Of a DNA stretch of 64,000 nt, positions 60,814-64,000 are shown in pieces. This DNA is from Ruminococcus sp. 210702-SL.1.03. Its GTDB lineage: Bacteria; Bacillota; Clostridia; Oscillospirales; Ruminococcaceae. The stretch is taken from positions 30,779 through 94,778 of the forward strand of contig NZ_JAJCLZ010000013.1 of the NCBI RefSeq assembly GCF_020559915.1, read 5' to 3'. The notes under the pieces are model-generated. The model was given only the letters and a program-made list of their open reading frames with translations. It was not told the DNA's origin and did no database searches. Position 1 is the stretch's first letter, and every line of letters starts with the position of its first letter. The position numbers and the translations under genes are program-made.

Positions 60814-61224
60814 ATGAAAATACTTGTTATTGAGCCTGAAAAAGCGCCGTATGAAAAGGAAATCGGCGATGATATTCACGATATGCAGGCAATAGTCGGA
60901 GGGTGTATCGAACCTATATATTTTGAGCCGAAAGAAACTGCGATTGCTTGGTGCAACGATGAATTCCTGCTTAATGGTTCACAGCCTAATCGTATTGTGG
61001 GAAATGTTCTTGTACATGGAACTTTCTTTGTTTCAGGAAATTATATGAACGAATACGGCGAATGGGACAGCTGTTCACTTACCGATGATCAGATCAAGAA
61101 ATATTCCGAAATGTTTGAAACTCCCATTATCGTATTGGAGCAAATGCAGGCTACGGAAATTGAGGTAGAAAATACTCCCGATGAGGAAATGGCGGATAAA
61201 CCTGAGCCTGAGATAGCAATGTAG
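60814..61224 (+). CDS. DUF3846-like protein
   Basis: A 136-residue protein that starts with MKILVIEPEKAPYEKEIGDD and contains LQAIVGGCIEP-type and NRIVGNVLVHGTFFVSG segments typical of DUF3846 proteins in clostridial elements; the tail is acidic. Its ATG is contiguous with the stop codon before it, and GGAGG precedes. Function unknown. Confidence 0.75.
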   Translation: MKILVIEPEKAPYEKEIGDDIHDMQAIVGGCIEPIYFEPKETAIAWCNDEFLLNGSQPNRIVGNVLVHGTFFVSGNYMNEYGEWDSCSLTDDQIKKYSEMFETPIIVLEQMQATEIEVENTPDEEMADKPEPEIAM

Positions 61225-61334
61225 TACAAAGATTGGCTTTTTAATTTATTGAATAGGTAGAAAAACCAAAAATCACTGGATTTTGCGGCGGTTATATGCT
61301 ATCGTTAAAGAAACAAATTTATCGGGGTGATACC

Positions 61335-62294
61335 ATGAAAAAAGCAATAACGATCTTAGCTATATGCAGTCTTCTGCTCACGGCTTGCGGACAGATAGAC
61401 GATACAGAATCCAAATCGGAAACTACTACTGCAATTGCTTCCGAAAGCACGGCTGGCGAAGATACTGCGGAAACTTCATCGGCAAAAGAAGAAAAGGATA
61501 CAAGCGAAGCCACAACTACTACGAAAAAGAGTTCGCAGACGGTATCCTCATCTTCAAAGCCGACGGGTATTACTGTAACTACTACAAAGAAATCAGGTTC
61601 GTCAGGTGCTTCGGGAAACTCAATTCAGGGACAAAACAATTCCGTGCAGAATAATAACGGTCAGGAAAATAACGTACAGCCTGCGCAGAATAGTCAGCAG
61701 ACCTATAATTCGCCGTCCGATAACAATCAGAGCAATAACGGTGCGCAGCAGAATAACCAATCGTCTGACAATAAGCCTCAGAATAACAACCCTTCTCCTC
61801 CGGTTACAACGGCAAAACCTGCGGTGACAAATCCGCCGACTACTACACCAAAACCGCAGACTGAACCGCCGGAAGATATAATTGAAGATACAACAAGCCT
61901 GCAAAGCGTTTTGAATTATGTAAATTCGCTCGGAAGAACAACCGATGAATATTACAATATAGGTGCAGGATTGGGGCACAACGGCTCTGATTATGGAAAA
62001 GCCGAAGCTGTTTACAATTGGATCAGAGGGAACGTCAGCGGAAATTGTCAAGTATTCTCAGCAGCAACAATGTACGCTTGTAAAGGTGTGGGACTTGAAT
62101 GTCGGTATGCGTTTTTCTCACCGGATGCCTGGTACGGTCATATGGCAAACTTGGTATGTGTGGAGGGAACATGGTATGTGTTAGATACACAGGGCGGCAG
62201 ATTTTTAAAATCAGATAAATACGGTGAAATAACCCGAATATTTGATGAAAATGACAATACAATTGAAATTTCGATAAGCGAATCGGCTTATTGA
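61335..62294 (+). CDS. Transglutaminase-like surface lipoprotein
   Basis: A 319-residue exported protein. A lipoprotein signal peptide ends in LTAC near residue 18. About 160 residues of Ser/Thr-rich then Asn/Gln-rich linker follow, likely spanning the wall. The C-terminal domain (about 190-319) has a transglutaminase-like core: Cys in GNCQVFSAA, His in YGHMANLV and Asp in YVLDTQGG. ATG 61335 is preferred, following GGGGTGAT. It may cross-link or cleave proteins on the surface. Next to an NlpC/P60-SpaA gene, with a terminator between. Confidence 0.85.
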   Translation: MKKAITILAICSLLLTACGQIDDTESKSETTTAIASESTAGEDTAETSSAKEEKDTSEATTTTKKSSQTVSSSSKPTGITVTTTKKSGSSGASGNSIQGQNNSVQNNNGQENNVQPAQNSQQTYNSPSDNNQSNNGAQQNNQSSDNKPQNNNPSPPVTTAKPAVTNPPTTTPKPQTEPPEDIIEDTTSLQSVLNYVNSLGRTTDEYYNIGAGLGHNGSDYGKAEAVYNWIRGNVSGNCQVFSAATMYACKGVGLECRYAFFSPDAWYGHMANLVCVEGTWYVLDTQGGRFLKSDKYGEITRIFDENDNTIEISISESAY

Positions 62295-62320
62295 TAATAT
62301 GTAACAAATATGCAAGCGAG

Positions 62321-62350
62321 AGAGCCGAAAAAATCCGGCTCTTTTTCTTT
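62321..62350 (+). terminator. Terminator after the transglutaminase lipoprotein gene
   Basis: AGAGCCG pairs with CGGCTCT around a short A-rich loop and is followed by TTTTCTTT. Confidence 0.8.
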
Positions 62351-62378
62351 GCAAAAATGAAAAGGAGAAATGCAATAT

Positions 62379-63992
62379 ATGTTTAAAACAAAATCAAAAA
62401 TATTGAGAAAACTCAGCGCAGGGTTAATGGCAGGACTCTGCGCTTTTTCAATGCTTGGTTCATCTGTGAGCGGAGCGATAACAGCAAATGCCGCAAGTAC
62501 TTCGACCGAAAACTCTGCGTTTCCGTCGGCAGATACGGTGATCGCAAAGGCGGCAACGCTTCTCGGTTCTCCGTATACTTTCGGAAATAAGGGATATTGG
62601 TACGCATACAATCAGGGTCAGTATACTCCGCTGTCGGTACAGACGATAAACAATCTCGGTATCGACTGTTCGGGACTTGTGTACTATACGCTGACGCAGC
62701 TTGGATACAAGACTTCGGGATTTTCTTGGAACAACCCCGTTCCCGTTGATACCGATCACTGGCTGTCGGTAAACGACAACTGCACAATCACTTATGACGG
62801 TGTGACTTCAAAAGTCGATGTTGAAAAGAAGAATATTAAGACAACAGACCGTCCTTATTGGGAGTGTTCCGACGGTTCGACGATTACTCCCGGTTCTGTA
62901 GTGGTGGCTCAGAATCCATATGGCGAAGATCATGCGTGGATTTACATGGGTGAATTTGATTCAAAAAACGATGTTGTTTCATATCTGAAATCTATCGGTG
63001 TATCCGAAAGCCTCATAAATTCCAAAACAGTCGGCGACGGAAAAGGCGCAGGCGGCAGGCATTGGAGAATAGAGTCCAACGGTTCGGAGGGTGTTGTGAT
63101 CAACAACAAGACCGACGGTAAAACTGCAACTGCTATGAATATGTCGGCGTTCAGGATCACAAAGACCGACGTGACTTTTGAGATAGATAAGTATAATACA
63201 AATGGTGATCTTGTGGGAAAATCAAGCGTTGACAATTCTACAGCGGTATATGGAATCTACAGCGATAAATCCTGCAAAAACAAGGTTGCTGAAATCAAAA
63301 TCGGCAGCAATGGAAAAGGCTCTGTAAAGCTGCCAAACAAGACTTATTACGCAAAGGAAATCAAGGCTCCTACGGGTTACGCACTGGACAAAACCGTGTA
63401 CAAAATCAAGGCGGGCGTGAACAAGGTTAAGGAGGATTTCCAGACGGGAAAAATCAAAATCAATAAGTCAGCAGAGGATGGCATAATCAGCGGCAGAAAG
63501 TTTAAAATCACCTATTCATACAATGGAAAATCTCTTTCTGAAACTGCAAAAACAAATGCAAAAGGCATTGCGACCTTTGACGACCTGAAAGTTTATGATA
63601 TGTCCACAGGCAAGGCTATCACTTACACTGTTTCCGAAATCAACGTAGATACGAGATATGAAGCTCCCAAGGCGAAGAATGTCAAGCTTACCGACGGCGA
63701 CGTTGACCTGACCATAAATGTGAAATTCAACAACGAACTTAAAACAGGTTCTATTAAGATCAACAAGCAGTCTGAGGATAATCATAACGGCGGCAGAGAA
63801 TTTACTGTCACAGGTAACGGCAAGACTTACAGCATAAAAACCGGTTCTGACGGTGTTGCAATTCTTTCCGATATCCCCGTATACGACAGTAACAATCAGA
63901 AAATTGTTTACACGATTTCTGAAAAAAACGTACCAGTGAAATATGTTATGATTTTGTCAATAAAACTTGACACATTGACCGCAAGGATTTGA
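62379..63992 (+). CDS. Secreted NlpC/P60 and SpaA-repeat protein, probably truncated
   Basis: A 537-residue exported protein. A signal peptide covers about residues 1-40. An NlpC/P60-like domain (about 48-230) has its Cys in LGIDCSGLVYYTL and a His in EDHAWIYMG. At least three SpaA (prealbumin-like) repeats follow (about 265-350, 357-455, 460-520), the type used for stable pilin-like stalks. The third repeat breaks off after VPVKYV and ends in an unrelated 14-residue tail; no LPxTG anchor is present. ATG 62379 is preferred to 62370 given the AAGGAG position. Truncation is inferred. Confidence 0.85.
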   Translation: MFKTKSKILRKLSAGLMAGLCAFSMLGSSVSGAITANAASTSTENSAFPSADTVIAKAATLLGSPYTFGNKGYWYAYNQGQYTPLSVQTINNLGIDCSGLVYYTLTQLGYKTSGFSWNNPVPVDTDHWLSVNDNCTITYDGVTSKVDVEKKNIKTTDRPYWECSDGSTITPGSVVVAQNPYGEDHAWIYMGEFDSKNDVVSYLKSIGVSESLINSKTVGDGKGAGGRHWRIESNGSEGVVINNKTDGKTATAMNMSAFRITKTDVTFEIDKYNTNGDLVGKSSVDNSTAVYGIYSDKSCKNKVAEIKIGSNGKGSVKLPNKTYYAKEIKAPTGYALDKTVYKIKAGVNKVKEDFQTGKIKINKSAEDGIISGRKFKITYSYNGKSLSETAKTNAKGIATFDDLKVYDMSTGKAITYTVSEINVDTRYEAPKAKNVKLTDGDVDLTINVKFNNELKTGSIKINKQSEDNHNGGREFTVTGNGKTYSIKTGSDGVAILSDIPVYDSNNQKIVYTISEKNVPVKYVMILSIKLDTLTARI

Positions 63993-64000
63993 AGTTAAGC

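Larger units (their letters stand above)
56157..64000 (+). mobile_element. Cargo segment of a mobile element, open at the right edge
   Basis: All genes from 56.4 kb on are on the plus strand and of types common in integrative elements or phages of Clostridia: DUF4314-like, orphan Dcm, BRO antirepressor, small unknown proteins, orphan Dam, DUF3846-like and exported surface proteins. Gene spacing is tight, with several overlaps. The left limit is set at the end of the tRNA-fMet neighbourhood. No integrase, relaxase or capsid gene is visible, so the element type is open. Confidence 0.6.

Overview
The window comes from a low-to-mid GC Gram-positive bacterium of the class Clostridia, most like a Ruminococcus or another Oscillospiraceae. 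The evidence is the set of family-typical gene neighbourhoods (phoH-ybeY-dgkA-era-yqzL-recO-mutS2, yqfC-yqfD, a ymxH-type gene, rpsB-tsf), many sigma-A promoters with near-consensus boxes and 17-bp spacers, AGGAGG-type ribosome binding sites, lipoprotein signal peptides and a lysine riboswitch. All identifications rest on reading the sequence; no database search was run.

Layout. 0-5.7 kb: a lipoprotein, tRNA-Ala(CGC), a hydrolase plus CPBP protease pair bracketed by a duplicated promoter block, a DUF3783-like gene with a DMT exporter, a PH-like protein and an FkbM-type methyltransferase. 5.7-12.5 kb (minus strand): a 49-residue membrane protein too short for most gene callers, a two-component system with a large extracytoplasmic sensor, and two tandem solute-binding lipoproteins without permeases. 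12.7-18 kb (minus): an acyl-CoA synthetase, a HAD phosphatase, and the queuosine genes tgt and queA with an unknown gene between them. 18-21.8 kb: lysine riboswitch, asd, a GNAT gene, dapA and dapB. 21.8-26.1 kb (minus): a MoxR, DUF58 and transglutaminase operon. 26.3-30.8 kb: two small unknown genes, a flavin reductase, a secreted zinc phospholipase C and an AT-rich ankyrin-repeat lipoprotein. 30.8-35 kb (minus): tsf, rpsB with a structured leader, a YlmC/YmxH protein and a GT-C-type membrane protein. 35-43.5 kb: sporulation genes yqfC and yqfD, the phoH-to-mutS2 housekeeping run and a flavin reductase. 43.5-53.4 kb: a nearly complete arginine cluster, argG-H-C-J-B-D-F, with four interleaved genes. 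53.4-55.7 kb (minus): a small anchored protein and a sodium:solute symporter. At 55.9 kb lies a single initiator tRNA-fMet.

From about 56.2 kb to the right edge the content changes to mobile-element cargo: a DUF4314-like protein, an orphan cytosine-5 methyltransferase with an unusual catalytic loop and a repeated target-recognition region, a BRO-type antirepressor, several small unknown proteins, an orphan Dam-type methyltransferase preceded by a structured non-coding stretch, a DUF3846-like protein, and two exported proteins: a transglutaminase-like lipoprotein and an NlpC/P60-SpaA surface protein whose end looks broken. No integrase, relaxase or capsid gene lies inside the window, so the element type is undecided.

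The least explained parts are the phospholipase/ankyrin pair with a G-quadruplex-capable spacer and a hairpin at the transcript start, the small membrane protein behind the sensor kinase, the duplicated 38-bp promoter block, the S2 leader, and the structured region and surface-protein pair in the mobile segment.
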